64,000 bases of DNA from NCBI GenBank assembly GCA_018268675.1, contig JAFDWB010000078.1, positions 1 through 64,000 on the forward strand, written 5' to 3'. Position numbers and translations under genes: made by a program. The DNA is from Actinomycetota bacterium (GTDB lineage: Bacteria > Actinomycetota > Thermoleophilia > Solirubrobacterales > 70-9). Below the pieces are notes generated by a model. That model was not told where the DNA came from, made no database searches, and saw only the letters and a program-made list of their open reading frames with translations. How positions within the stretch are numbered: the stretch's first letter is position 1; each line of letters begins with the position of its first letter. Below are positions 17,416-25,610 of this stretch, in pieces.

Positions 17416-19700
17416 GAGGCGGCCCTCGTCAGCTCGTTCGGCGGCGACGGCTCGCTGCGCTCGCGCTCGATCGCCACCAGGGCCAGCGCCCGCGTGTGGT
17501 AGCGCGCCGTGATCGCCTCCTCCGTGTAGGGGTTCTTCGCCGGCACCGTGACCACGCCCTTCGCGTGGCGGCCGGCGTTGATCCCCAGCGTCCGGTACAT
17601 CTCGCGGTCGATCAGCGGTGCCACCGAGTAGAGCTCGAGATTGGCGAGCGGCACCAGGTCGCGCCGGTGGATCAGCGCCGTCCCCTTCCCCTGCAGGCCG
17701 ACCGCGATCCCGGACCCGGCGAGGCGGGCGGCGGTCAACCCGACCAGGCCCAGGTCGACGGTCGAGCGGACCCGGATCAGGCGCGCCTCGCAGCCCTCCT
17801 CCTCGAGCCCGGCTTCGATCTCGCGCAGCGCGTCGCGCACGCTGAGCCCCGACAGCGTCGTCCAGATCCCGCGGCCCGCCGCGGGCGAGAGACCGATGCA
17901 GACCTCCCGCGGGTTGCTGCCCGCCGCCGCCGGCGGCCCCTCGACCAGGTGGAGCGTCGCCGCCGCCAGCTCCTGCTCGGCCCGCACCTCGCGCACCGAG
18001 ATCGCCTGGCGAACGCTCGCGATCTCGCGCCGCCGCCCCGGGTCGGGCTCATAGCCGGTCCCCGGGCCCGCATAATCGTTCGGGTCGGTCACCTTGGAGA
18101 GCACCCGCATGTCCTCGTCGAAGATCGCCGCGGTCTGGAGGTAGTCGCCCTTGAGCCGCTCGCGGATCATCGCCAGCACCCGCTCGGCCTCCTCGGCGAA
18201 CCCCTCCTCGGCGAGCGCGGCGACGATCTCGAGCGCGGTGATCGGCCGTCGCTGCACCGCCGTCGCCGCCTCGAGCACGGCGAGCGGATCCTCGACCGGC
18301 ACCTCCTTGGAGCCGTGCGCGGTGACCACCGCCTCGACGTGGGCCTCGTCGTAGTCGGCGAGCGCGAGCCGCCGGTAGACGGCCTGCGCCGCCCGCGCGG
18401 CCCGCTCGCGCACCGCCAGCACCTCCTCCTCGGCGGCCGGCCGCAGCCCGCCGTCGACCCCCCAGTCCCGCTGCAGCACCAGATAGTCGTCGAGGTCGTC
18501 GCCGTTGAAGTTCGACGGGCCGAACATGTTGTCGTAGCGGGTGATCGAGCCGAAGCCGGAGAAGAGGAAGTCCGAGCCCGCCAGCAGCAGCGGCACCGTG
18601 TGGGCGGTGCGGCGGATGTCGGATTCCGAGACCAGGGTGTCGTTGCCGGAGCAGGACTCGAGGTCGCGCAGCATCACCATCAGGTTCTCGGCCAGCAGCT
18701 CGCGCATCCCGTCCGGCACGGCGCCGACGACCGAGGCGCCGTCGATGCCCCCGTTCTGGACCCCCTGCGCGCCGATCGCCCGGGCGAGCGAGACGCAGCG
18801 CGACTCCAGGTAGAGCATCGAGCAACCCTCGGCGGCGCCCATCAGCACCTCCGCCCCGCCGCCGCTCGTCACCCGCATCTTCAGGCCCCGGGAGGCGTAG
18901 GCGGAGCAGAGGAAGGCCTTCGACCAGGGCGTGTCGTCGCCGTCGACGAAGACCTGCTCGGTGCCGTAGAGGGAGACGGTCTCGGCGTAGGTGGTGAGGC
19001 CGCGCATCCCCAGCTCGAGCTCCATCGCCTCCTCCACCGAGCACTGCGTGAGGGCGCCCGGCGCCGCGACCTGGGAGCCGATCAGGAGGGCGACCGCGTT
19101 CGAGGGCGCGTCCTCGAGCACCGGCACCGTCGTCTCCAGCTCGCGGAAGCCGAACGCCACCGCGGTCGCCGCGTCGGCGGCGATCAGCAGCGGGTCGTCG
19201 AGCCGGTTGGTCACGTGCGCCTGGATCGACGGCGTGCGGCGCACCCGCATCTTGGCGATCGCCATCTGGATCTCTACCGGCCGCAGCAGCCGCACCACGG
19301 CGGCGAGCTTGGCCGGGGTGATGCCGGCGACGAGGCGCGTGACCTCGGCGCGGGGGACGCCCGGGTCGACGATCCGCCGGGCCAGCTCGCCGTCCTCCAG
19401 CGCCATCGCCTCGGGCGCGACCTCGAGGTCGAGTCCGTGGTCGGCGATCATCCGGTCGATCACGTCGAAGCGCTCGCGCTGCCGGCCGTCCATCGCCGCC
19501 ACCCGGCCGTCGGGGCCGAGCTCGAGCGCGGGCTCGGGGTCCGCGGGCGAGCGCATCGCGACCAGCCCCAGCTCGGGGTCCTCGCGGGCGAGGCCGTCCC
19601 GGTTGACCGGCCGTCGGTCGAGCGCGGCGAAGCGGCCGCTGACGGGGCCGCCGGAGTTGGTCACCGGCCGCTCATCCGGCCGATGCCACCGCCGGCTCAT
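17412..19700 (-). CDS. fused large-medium subunits of B12-dependent diol/glycerol dehydratase, copy 1
   Basis: 762 residues. Residues to about 560 equal the PduC/DhaB1 large subunit, and the last 160 or so equal the medium subunit (EVCIGLSPAAGRGIWTTLSG to IHRRDLVPLANLELYS). It converts a 1,2-diol or glycerol to an aldehyde with adenosylcobalamin. The catalytic His block (IQAHVTN), the Glu of ELETTVPV and TYAETVSLYG are kept. ATG at 19700 overlaps the APC stop by 29 bases; a GTG at 19664 just after that stop is an equal candidate. Compared with copy 2, it has Ile instead of Asn before QAHVTN. Glycerol or 1,2-propanediol are the likely substrates. Confidence 0.93.
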   Translation of the reverse strand: MSRRWHRPDERPVTNSGGPVSGRFAALDRRPVNRDGLAREDPELGLVAMRSPADPEPALELGPDGRVAAMDGRQRERFDVIDRMIADHGLDLEVAPEAMALEDGELARRIVDPGVPRAEVTRLVAGITPAKLAAVVRLLRPVEIQMAIAKMRVRRTPSIQAHVTNRLDDPLLIAADAATAVAFGFRELETTVPVLEDAPSNAVALLIGSQVAAPGALTQCSVEEAMELELGMRGLTTYAETVSLYGTEQVFVDGDDTPWSKAFLCSAYASRGLKMRVTSGGGAEVLMGAAEGCSMLYLESRCVSLARAIGAQGVQNGGIDGASVVGAVPDGMRELLAENLMVMLRDLESCSGNDTLVSESDIRRTAHTVPLLLAGSDFLFSGFGSITRYDNMFGPSNFNGDDLDDYLVLQRDWGVDGGLRPAAEEEVLAVRERAARAAQAVYRRLALADYDEAHVEAVVTAHGSKEVPVEDPLAVLEAATAVQRRPITALEIVAALAEEGFAEEAERVLAMIRERLKGDYLQTAAIFDEDMRVLSKVTDPNDYAGPGTGYEPDPGRRREIASVRQAISVREVRAEQELAAATLHLVEGPPAAAGSNPREVCIGLSPAAGRGIWTTLSGLSVRDALREIEAGLEEEGCEARLIRVRSTVDLGLVGLTAARLAGSGIAVGLQGKGTALIHRRDLVPLANLELYSVAPLIDREMYRTLGINAGRHAKGVVTVPAKNPYTEEAITARYHTRALALVAIERERSEPSPPNELTRAAS

Positions 19701-21309
19701 CGCCCGCCCGCCCGGCCGGCAGCTCCCCCTCGACGTTGATGTCGACGAAGCGGCCGATCGCCTCGTAGCGGTCCTTCTTCTGACTGCGCCAGTAGAGCGC
19801 GAGGACGAAGCCGAAGGAGAAGATCGCCAGCGAGACCCACGGGATCAGCTTGACGAAGAGCGGCTCGCCTCCCGCCAGTGCCCCGAGGTTGGCCAGCATC
19901 TGCTGGCAGCCGAAGATCATCGCCGCGCAGCCGAGGATCGGCGCGATCACGGTCTTCCACCAGTGGAAGCCGTCGGTCGCGTGCTTCCAGAAGAACCAGA
20001 TGATCGCGATGCAACAGACCCCCTGGATCGCCAGCAACGCGAACACGCCCATCAGCGCCCCGTAGGTCGAGGTCTTGGTCAGCTGGGCCAGGGTCGAGGA
20101 ATCGGAGAGGATGAAGAGGGTGCAGTAGACGACCATCACGCAGCCGACGGCGAGGCTCGCCCGCCACGGGTTCTGGGCCCCCTCCCGGGTCTTTCCGAGG
20201 AAGCTCGGCAGGATGTCCTCGCGGGCCATCGAGAAGACATAGCGGGAGGCGGTCGAGTAGAAGGCGATGCCGGCCGCGAAGGAGCTGGTGATGATCAACC
20301 CCTCGTAGATGATCGTCATCCAGTGGCCGACGTAGCGGTCGGTGACCGGGTAGAAGGCCGAGCCGTATTCGTTCGGCAGCGCGTGGCCGGGGACCGCGCC
20401 GAGCTGGAGGGCGACGGCGTGTGAGACGTGTTCCGTGCCCCATCCCTCGACGAACATCCACATCACGAAGATGTACAGGATGCCGACGCCGATCACCGAG
20501 CCGTAGGTGGCCGGCCCGACGGTGCGGGCCGGGTGCCTGGACTCCTCGGCATAGTTCGGCGCCATCTCGAAGCCGGTCCAGGAGAAATAGGCACCGAAGA
20601 GGGCGATGCCGGCCGCGGCGGAGCCGAAGACGGCGGTCGCGGAGTTCGCGTTGCCGTCGAAGACCTTGACCGGGTTGAGCGGTTCCAGCGAGATGCCGTT
20701 GGCGCCGCCCTTCAGCAGGATCACGATGCCGAGGATGGTCAGCATGATCACCTCGGCACAGAGGGCGACGCCGAGGATGCGCGCGGTGATCTTGACCTCG
20801 AAGTAGGAGATGCCGACGGTGATCGCGATCGCGACGAAGACGAGCAGCCAGCCGGGGATGCTGACCCCGAACCAGTTGTCGAAGGTGGTCGAGAGCCAGT
20901 AGCCGGAAACGCCCTGCTGCTGACAGGCGAACATGACGTAGGCGAACATCACCGTGCAGGCGGAGGCGAGGCCAAGGACCTTGCCGAGGCCGTGGGAGAT
21001 GAAGGTGTAGAAGCCGCCCGCGGCGTTGACGCGGCGCGCCATCTGCACGTAGCCGACGGTGAAGACGACGAGGCCGATCAGGGTCAGGATGAAGGACGCG
21101 GGGGCCGCCCAGCCGGCGCCGAGCACCGTCAGCGGCCCGTTGAACAGCATCGCCGCGATCGGCGCGGCGCCGGTGACGACGAGGAAGACCACGCCGATCA
21201 CCCCGACCGAGCCCGCCTTGAGGCTCTGGTCGGCGGTCCTCATCTCGGTGGGGACCTCGCCCTCGGCCGTGGCGTGGTGCATGCCAGGTTCGTTGACCTC
21301 GTCGCTCAC
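19672..21309 (-). CDS. APC family amino acid/amine permease
   Basis: 545 residues with about 12 membrane segments and the APC signature region SVGVIGVVFLVVTGAAPIAA followed by the AGGFYTFISHGLGK block. It is a proton- or sodium-coupled importer in the cytoplasmic membrane, of the kind that takes up amino acids, polyamines or ethanolamine. GTG at 21309 is preferred: GAGAGGGAG precedes it and a GntR-type motif lies 37-49 bases upstream. It heads the operon with diol dehydratase copy 1 and the SDR. An amino alcohol or diol-related amine is therefore an attractive cargo, but this is inference. Confidence 0.9.
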   Translation of the reverse strand: MSDEVNEPGMHHATAEGEVPTEMRTADQSLKAGSVGVIGVVFLVVTGAAPIAAMLFNGPLTVLGAGWAAPASFILTLIGLVVFTVGYVQMARRVNAAGGFYTFISHGLGKVLGLASACTVMFAYVMFACQQQGVSGYWLSTTFDNWFGVSIPGWLLVFVAIAITVGISYFEVKITARILGVALCAEVIMLTILGIVILLKGGANGISLEPLNPVKVFDGNANSATAVFGSAAAGIALFGAYFSWTGFEMAPNYAEESRHPARTVGPATYGSVIGVGILYIFVMWMFVEGWGTEHVSHAVALQLGAVPGHALPNEYGSAFYPVTDRYVGHWMTIIYEGLIITSSFAAGIAFYSTASRYVFSMAREDILPSFLGKTREGAQNPWRASLAVGCVMVVYCTLFILSDSSTLAQLTKTSTYGALMGVFALLAIQGVCCIAIIWFFWKHATDGFHWWKTVIAPILGCAAMIFGCQQMLANLGALAGGEPLFVKLIPWVSLAIFSFGFVLALYWRSQKKDRYEAIGRFVDINVEGELPAGRAGDEPAVASAG

Positions 21310-21345
21310 TCTCTCACTCCCTCTCCAACAATCGCCCAATTGCAA

Positions 21346-21358
21346 GATTGGTCATCAA
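21346..21358. promoter_or_regulatory. GntR-type operator candidate, APC permease promoter
   Basis: GATTGGTCATCAA, containing TTGGTC-AT-CAA (minus strand TTGATGACCAA). Sixteen of 21 bases from here to TCTACAA match the site between the Zn alcohol dehydrogenase and dehydratase copy 2. GTTGTCCGA, also present beside the third site, follows. Confidence 0.6.
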
Positions 21359-21481
21359 ATCTACAAGTTGTCCGACAGCGATGTCAATCCCTCCGTCCCC
21401 CCAAACGGCGGAGAGCGACGGGGGCGAGCCGGGGTAGGGACGGGAGCATGCGCTTCGCGGCGCGTGCCGGCTGCCGCCCCC

Positions 21482-21533
21482 GGCGCGCCCGTCCCCCTCA
21501 TGCTTCGGCTGTTATGAGGGCGACGGGCGCGCC
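21482..21533. repeat. family A hairpin, copy 3
   Basis: Arms 21482-21501 and 21514-21533, 20 bp with one C-C mismatch, 12-base loop GCTTCGGCTGTT. The outer arm GGCGCGCCCGTC is shared with copies 1 and 2. Confidence 0.85.
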
Positions 21534-21570
21534 TCGGCCCGCGCCGGGATCAGAGGAGCCCCGGCCTTCC

Positions 21571-21609
21571 GGTGTTCCTTACTTGCCTATACGGCGAGTA
21601 AGGAACACC
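21571..21609. repeat. family B hairpin, copy 1
   Basis: GGTGTTCCTTACT pairs perfectly with AGTAAGGAACACC. A T-G pair and GCC/GGC continue to a TATAC loop. It shares TGTTCCTT/AAGGAACA and an inner GCC/GGC with copies at 21694-21734 and 53992-54040. Confidence 0.85.
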
Positions 21610-21626
21610 GCAGGGGCCGACCCCCC

Positions 21627-21679
21627 CCGGTGAGTTCGCAGAAACCCGCGCCATGCGCGGCAAACTGCGAACTCACCGG
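21627..21679. repeat. family C hairpin, copy 3 (15-bp perfect stem)
   Basis: CCGGTGAGTTCGCAG pairs perfectly with CTGCGAACTCACCGG. An inner CCGCG/CGCGG stem sits between AAAC and CAAA. Confidence 0.85.
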
Positions 21680-21693
21680 CAGGCAGCGTTGCC

Positions 21694-21734
21694 GGCTGTT
21701 CCTTTTGCCGACCCCTCCGGCAAAAGGAACAGCC
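21694..21734. repeat. family B hairpin, copy 2 (17-bp perfect stem)
   Basis: GGCTGTTCCTTTTGCCG pairs perfectly with the right arm at 21718-21734; loop ACCCCTC. Confidence 0.85.
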
Positions 21735-21774
21735 AACTGGGACGCGGCGCGCGCCCTGGGCCGGCGCGGGCCAA

Positions 21775-21826
21775 GGCGCGGCCATCGCCCTCATAACAGC
21801 CGAGCGATGAGGGGGATGGCCGCGCC
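21775..21826. repeat. family A hairpin, copy 4 (inverted)
   Basis: Arms 21775-21794 and 21807-21826, 20 bp with one mismatch; loop AACAGCCGAGCG is the near reverse complement of the loop of copy 3, so this copy is inverted. Two stem pairs differ from copy 3 in both arms, keeping pairing. It ends 26 bases from the alcohol dehydrogenase stop. Confidence 0.85.
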
Positions 21827-21852
21827 GGCGCGCGGCAGCCGGCCGCCCCCCG

Positions 21853-22947
21853 TCAGGGCACGAGGAGCTGGCGGAGGACCTCGCCGGCGGCGAGGTCCTC
21901 GAGGGCGTCGGGGGCCTCCGAGAGGGGGCGCCGGCCGCTGATCAGGGGGTCGAGCTCGAGGGTGCCGTCCATGTAGAGGTCGACGAGAGCGGGGATGTCG
22001 CGGTGGGCGTCGACCGAGCCGTAGTTGGAGCCGAGGATCCGCTGGTCGGCCTCGGCGAGAACGAGGGGGTCGAAGGAGGCGCGGCTGCCGGTCGGCGGCA
22101 GGCCGACCACCACCGCGGCGCCGCCCAGGGCGAGCATCTCGATCGCCTGTTCGGTCGTCTCGGTGCGGCCGATCGCGTCGAAGCAGTAGTCGACCCCTTC
22201 CGGCATCAGCTCGCGCAGGCGCTCGACCGCGCCCTCGCCGCCCGCCAGGGTGTCGGTGGCGCCGAGGCGGCGCGCCAGCTCCAGCTTGCCCTCGACCAGG
22301 TCGATCGCGACGATCCGCGCGGCGCCGGCGAGGCGGGCACCCTGGACGCAGGAGAGGCCGACGCCGCCGCAGCCGATCACCGCCACCGTCGCGCCCTCCT
22401 CCACGCCGGCCGTGTTGCGGACCGAGCCGACCCCGGTCGCGACCGCGCAGCCGATCAGCGCGATCGGCTCGAGCGGCGCGTCGCCGCGGACCTTGATCGC
22501 CCCCGAGGCGGGCACGACCGCGCGCTCGGCGAAGGAGGAGACCGCCAGGTAGTGGTGCAATTTCTCGCCGCCCGCCGAGAGCCGCGAGGTGCCGTCGAAA
22601 AGGACGCCGCCGGGCGCGGTGACGGTGGCGGCGACGACGCACTGCGCCGGGCGCCCGGCCCGGCAGGGGCGGCACTCGCCGCAGCTCGGCACCCAGGAAA
22701 GGACCACGTGGTCGCCCGGGGCGAGCGCCTCGACGCCCTCGCCGACCGCGACCACTTCCCCCGCGCCCTCGTGGCCGAGCACCACCGGGGTCGGCACGTC
22801 CCAATCGCCGCGCACCACGTGGAGGTCGGAGTGACAGACCCCGGCCGCCGCGATCGCGACCTCGACCTCGCCCGGCCCCGGCGCGGCCAGGTCGACGTCG
22901 GTGTACTCGGGGCGCGCGCCGTCACCCGGGTAGACGATCGCTTTCAT
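21853..22947 (-). CDS. zinc-binding alcohol dehydrogenase
   Basis: 364 residues, MDR/class III-like. Catalytic zinc ligands are in AGVCHSDLH and LGHEGAG, and the structural zinc site is CGECRPCRAGRPAQC. The NAD-binding loop is VIGCGGVGLSCVQGAR followed by acidic IVAIDL. It oxidises an alcohol or reduces an aldehyde. It resembles the NDMA-dependent, mycofactocin-linked alcohol dehydrogenases whose NAD(H) stays bound, but assignment to that subfamily needs an HMM search. The start lies 7 bases from a TACAAT box, so the mRNA is probably leaderless. It is divergent from dehydratase copy 2 and shares its promoter region. Confidence 0.92.
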   Translation of the reverse strand: MKAIVYPGDGARPEYTDVDLAAPGPGEVEVAIAAAGVCHSDLHVVRGDWDVPTPVVLGHEGAGEVVAVGEGVEALAPGDHVVLSWVPSCGECRPCRAGRPAQCVVAATVTAPGGVLFDGTSRLSAGGEKLHHYLAVSSFAERAVVPASGAIKVRGDAPLEPIALIGCAVATGVGSVRNTAGVEEGATVAVIGCGGVGLSCVQGARLAGAARIVAIDLVEGKLELARRLGATDTLAGGEGAVERLRELMPEGVDYCFDAIGRTETTEQAIEMLALGGAAVVVGLPPTGSRASFDPLVLAEADQRILGSNYGSVDAHRDIPALVDLYMDGTLELDPLISGRRPLSEAPDALEDLAAGEVLRQLLVP

Positions 22948-22954
22948 CCCAGAA

Positions 22955-22960
22955 ATTGTA
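22955..22960 (-). promoter_or_regulatory. -10 box of the alcohol dehydrogenase gene (leaderless)
   Basis: On the minus strand TACAAT is followed by exactly 7 bases (TTCTGGG) and the ATG. That spacing places transcription at or next to the start codon. There is no real SD. Confidence 0.6.
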
Positions 22961-22976
22961 GACCAAACGACCAATC
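22956..22976. promoter_or_regulatory. GntR-type operator candidate between alcohol dehydrogenase and dehydratase copy 2
   Basis: On the minus strand the site reads GATTGGTCGTTTGGTC then TACAA, with two GGTC half-sites. It contains TTG-TAGAC-CAA on the plus strand. It overlaps both the alcohol dehydrogenase -10 box and the dehydratase -35 box (TTGTAG, 22956-22961), so a bound repressor would block both promoters. Confidence 0.65.
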
Positions 22977-22979
22977 CTC

Positions 22980-22985
22980 TATCCT
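22980..22985 (+). promoter_or_regulatory. -10 box of dehydratase copy 2 (leaderless)
   Basis: TATCCT follows a TTGTAG -35 candidate by 18 bases and precedes the ATG at 22993 by exactly 7 bases. Confidence 0.55.
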
Positions 22986-22992
22986 CCGCGAG

Positions 22993-25257
22993 ATGGGAGG
23001 TGAGCCCCGCAACGACGGATCGCGAGCGCGCTCCGGTCGCTTCGCCGCGCTCGACGCCGCCGCCGTCAACCAGGACGGCTTCCTGCGCGAGGAGCACGCC
23101 GCCGGCCTGGTGACGATGTCCTCCCCGGCCGACCCCGAGCCCTCGCTGCGGGTCGAGGACGGCGTCGTGGTCGAGCTCGACGGCCGGCCGGCGGCGGAGT
23201 TCGACGTGATCGACGAGTTCCTCGCCGCCCACGGCATCGACCTTGCCGTCGCCGCCGAGGCGATGGCGCTCGAGCCGGTGCAGATCGCCCGCATGCTGGT
23301 CGACATCAACGTGCCCCGCGAGGAGGTGGTGCGGATCGCCCGCGGCCTCACCCCGGCGGCGCTCGCCCGGGCCGTCGCCCTTCTGCGCCCCGCCGAGACG
23401 GTCCTCGCGCTGACCAAGATGCGCGCCCGCCGCACGCCCTCCAACCAGGCCCACGTCACCAACCGCCTCGACGACCCGCTGCTGATCGCCGCCGACGCCG
23501 CCACCGCCGTCGCCTTCGGCTTCCGCGAGCTGGAGACGACCGTGCCCGTCCTCGGCGACGCCCCCTGCAACGCGCTGGCGATGCTGGTCGGCTCCCAGGT
23601 CGCCGCCGCCGGGGCGCTCACCCAGTGCTCGATCGAGGAGTCCCAGGAGCTCCTGCTCGGCCTCCGCGGCCTCACCACCTACGCCGAGACGATCTCCCTC
23701 TACGGCACCGAGCAGGTCTTCGTCGACGGCGACGACACCCCGTTCTCGAAGGCCTTCCTCGCCTCCGCCTACGCCTCGCGCGGGCTGAAGCTGCGGGTCA
23801 CCAGCGGCGCCGGCGCCGAGGTCCTGATGGGCGCCGCCGAAGGCTGCTCGATGCTCTACCTGGAGGCCCGCTGCGTGAAGCTCGCCTGGGCGATCGGCGC
23901 GCAAGGCGTCCAGAACGGCGCGATCGAGGGGATCAACATCGCCGGCGCGCTGCCGCGCGGGATGGCCGAGGCGGTGGCGGAGAACCTGATGGTGATGATG
24001 TGCGGCCTCGAGTCCTGCAGCGGCAACGACACCCTGATGTCGCAGTCCGACGTCCGCCGCACCGCGCACGTCATGCCGATCTTCCTCGCCGGCTCCGACT
24101 TCCTCTTCTCCGGCTTCGGCTCGGTGACCGCCTACGACAACATGTTCGGGCCCTCGAACTTCAACGGCGACGACCTCGACGATTACCTCGTCCTGCAGCG
24201 CGACTGGGGCGTCGACGGCGGCCTGCGCCCGGTCGACGAGCCGGAGCTGCTCGACCTGCGGCGACGCGCCGCGACCGCGGTCCGCGACGTCCTCCACCAT
24301 CTCGGCCTCGCCAGCTTCGACGACGCGCGGATCGAGGCGGTCGTCGGCGCCCACGGCTCCAAGGACCTCGAGGATCTCGACCCGCAGATCGTCGTCGACG
24401 CCGCCCAGGGGATCGTCGAGCGGCCGGTGACCGCCGTCGAGGTCGTCGCCGCGCTCGCCGCGACCGGCCACGCCGCCGAGGCCGAGCGGGTGATGGCGAT
24501 GCTCCATCAGCGGCTGCTCGGCACCTACCTGCAGACCGCCGCCGTCCTGGACGAGGAGATGAACGTGCTCTCGGCACGCACCGACCCCAACGATTATCGC
24601 GGCCCCGGCACCGGCTACCAGCTCGCGCCGGCGCGCCAGGCGGAGATCGACGGCATCCGCCAGGCCCGCACCCGCGCCGACCTGCTGGGCGAGTTCGGCC
24701 GGCCGCTCGCCGGAGTCGAGTTCCGCGAGCGCGGCGAGGCCCAGCCCGCCGCCGACCCGCGCGAGGTCGCGATCGGCGTCTCCCCCAGCTTCGCCGCCGA
24801 GATCAACTGGACCCTGTCCGGCCAGAGCGTCTGGGAGGCGCTGCGGCAGATCCTCGCCGGGATCGAGGAGGAAGAATGCGTCGGCCGCGTGATCAAGGTC
24901 CGCCACACCATCGACGTCGGCCTGATCGGCCTGACCGCCGCGCGCCTCTCCGGCTCCGGGATCGGCGTCGGCCTGCAGGCCAAGGGCACGGTCCTGATCC
25001 ACCGCCGCGACCTGCCGCCGCTGGCAAACCTGGAGCTGCTCTCGGTCGCCCCGGTGATCACCGCCGAGATGTACCGGACGGTCGGCCAGAACGCCGCCCG
25101 CCACGTCAAGGGCGCGCCGCTGAAGCCGCTGCGCAACCCCTACACCGAAGAGACGATCGGCGCCCGCTACCACGCCTCGACCGTCGGCCTGGTGGCGATC
25201 GAGCGCGCCGCCTCGCGGCCGGGGGCGGCGCCGGTCGACCTCGAGGTGGTGCGATGA
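22993..25257 (+). CDS. fused large-medium subunits of B12-dependent diol/glycerol dehydratase, copy 2
   Basis: 754 residues with the same fusion as copy 1: large subunit from FAALDAAAVNQDGFLREEH to PNDYRGPGTGY, medium subunit from EVAIGVSPSFAAEINWTLSG to HASTVGLVAIERA. The His block SNQAHVTN and Glu in ELETTVPV match the Klebsiella enzyme (His143, Glu170). It needs adenosylcobalamin and acts on a diol or glycerol to give an aldehyde. It starts at ATG 22993 without an SD; upstream in-frame extension crosses the divergent promoter and is rejected. ATGA overlap leads to the small subunit. The N-terminus has no encapsulation-type extension. Confidence 0.95.
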   Translation: MGGEPRNDGSRARSGRFAALDAAAVNQDGFLREEHAAGLVTMSSPADPEPSLRVEDGVVVELDGRPAAEFDVIDEFLAAHGIDLAVAAEAMALEPVQIARMLVDINVPREEVVRIARGLTPAALARAVALLRPAETVLALTKMRARRTPSNQAHVTNRLDDPLLIAADAATAVAFGFRELETTVPVLGDAPCNALAMLVGSQVAAAGALTQCSIEESQELLLGLRGLTTYAETISLYGTEQVFVDGDDTPFSKAFLASAYASRGLKLRVTSGAGAEVLMGAAEGCSMLYLEARCVKLAWAIGAQGVQNGAIEGINIAGALPRGMAEAVAENLMVMMCGLESCSGNDTLMSQSDVRRTAHVMPIFLAGSDFLFSGFGSVTAYDNMFGPSNFNGDDLDDYLVLQRDWGVDGGLRPVDEPELLDLRRRAATAVRDVLHHLGLASFDDARIEAVVGAHGSKDLEDLDPQIVVDAAQGIVERPVTAVEVVAALAATGHAAEAERVMAMLHQRLLGTYLQTAAVLDEEMNVLSARTDPNDYRGPGTGYQLAPARQAEIDGIRQARTRADLLGEFGRPLAGVEFRERGEAQPAADPREVAIGVSPSFAAEINWTLSGQSVWEALRQILAGIEEEECVGRVIKVRHTIDVGLIGLTAARLSGSGIGVGLQAKGTVLIHRRDLPPLANLELLSVAPVITAEMYRTVGQNAARHVKGAPLKPLRNPYTEETIGARYHASTVGLVAIERAASRPGAAPVDLEVVR

Positions 25258-25610
25258 CCCGCGCCTTCTCCGGCCGCCCGCTGGCGGACGTCACGGTCGA
25301 GGCCGCGGTGGCGGGCGAGCTGCGCGCCGACGACGTCCGCATCCACCCCGACACCCTGCGCGAGCAGGCCGAGGTCGCCGCCGCGGCCGGGGACGAGCGC
25401 CTCGCCGCCAACCTGCGCCGGGCCGCCGAGCTGACCGCGCTCGGCGACGACGACCTGCTGCGCATCTACGGCGCGCTGCGGCCGGGGCGCGCCACCGAGG
25501 AGGAGCTGGCGGCGGTGCGAGACGAGCTCGCCGAGCGCGGGGCGACGCAGTGCGCCGCCCTGGTCGAGGAAGCGATCGCCTCCTACCGGCGCCGCGGCCT
25601 GACCCGATGA
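25254..25610 (+). CDS. propanediol/glycerol dehydratase small (gamma) subunit, copy 2
   Basis: 118 residues, PduE-like: VAGELRADDVRIHPDTLREQ, LAANLRRAAELTALGDDDLL, YGALRPGRATEEELAAV and LVEEAIASYRRRGL. It overlaps the fused subunit by 4 bases and the reactivase start by 4 bases, so the three are one translational unit. Confidence 0.93.
   Translation: MTRAFSGRPLADVTVEAAVAGELRADDVRIHPDTLREQAEVAAAAGDERLAANLRRAAELTALGDDDLLRIYGALRPGRATEEELAAVRDELAERGATQCAALVEEAIASYRRRGLTR

Larger units (their letters stand above)
21310..21852. other. 543-base intergenic region: promoter plus five-hairpin array
   Basis: Between the APC permease start and the end of the Zn alcohol dehydrogenase gene, both on the minus strand. 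Bases 21310-21380 hold the permease promoter and GATTGGTC motif. Bases 21482-21826 hold five consecutive hairpins of families A, B, C, B and A. No convincing open frame was seen. Confidence 0.8.

Noticed and set aside
22003-22992. Upstream extension of dehydratase copy 2 on the plus strand
   Set aside because: It runs through the antisense of the alcohol dehydrogenase gene and the divergent promoter, and has no dehydratase homology before 22993.
23000-25173. Upstream extension of the alcohol dehydrogenase frame on the minus strand, giving a 1106-codon frame
   Set aside because: It is antisense to dehydratase copy 2; the gene starts at ATG 22947 as judged from the family N-terminus.
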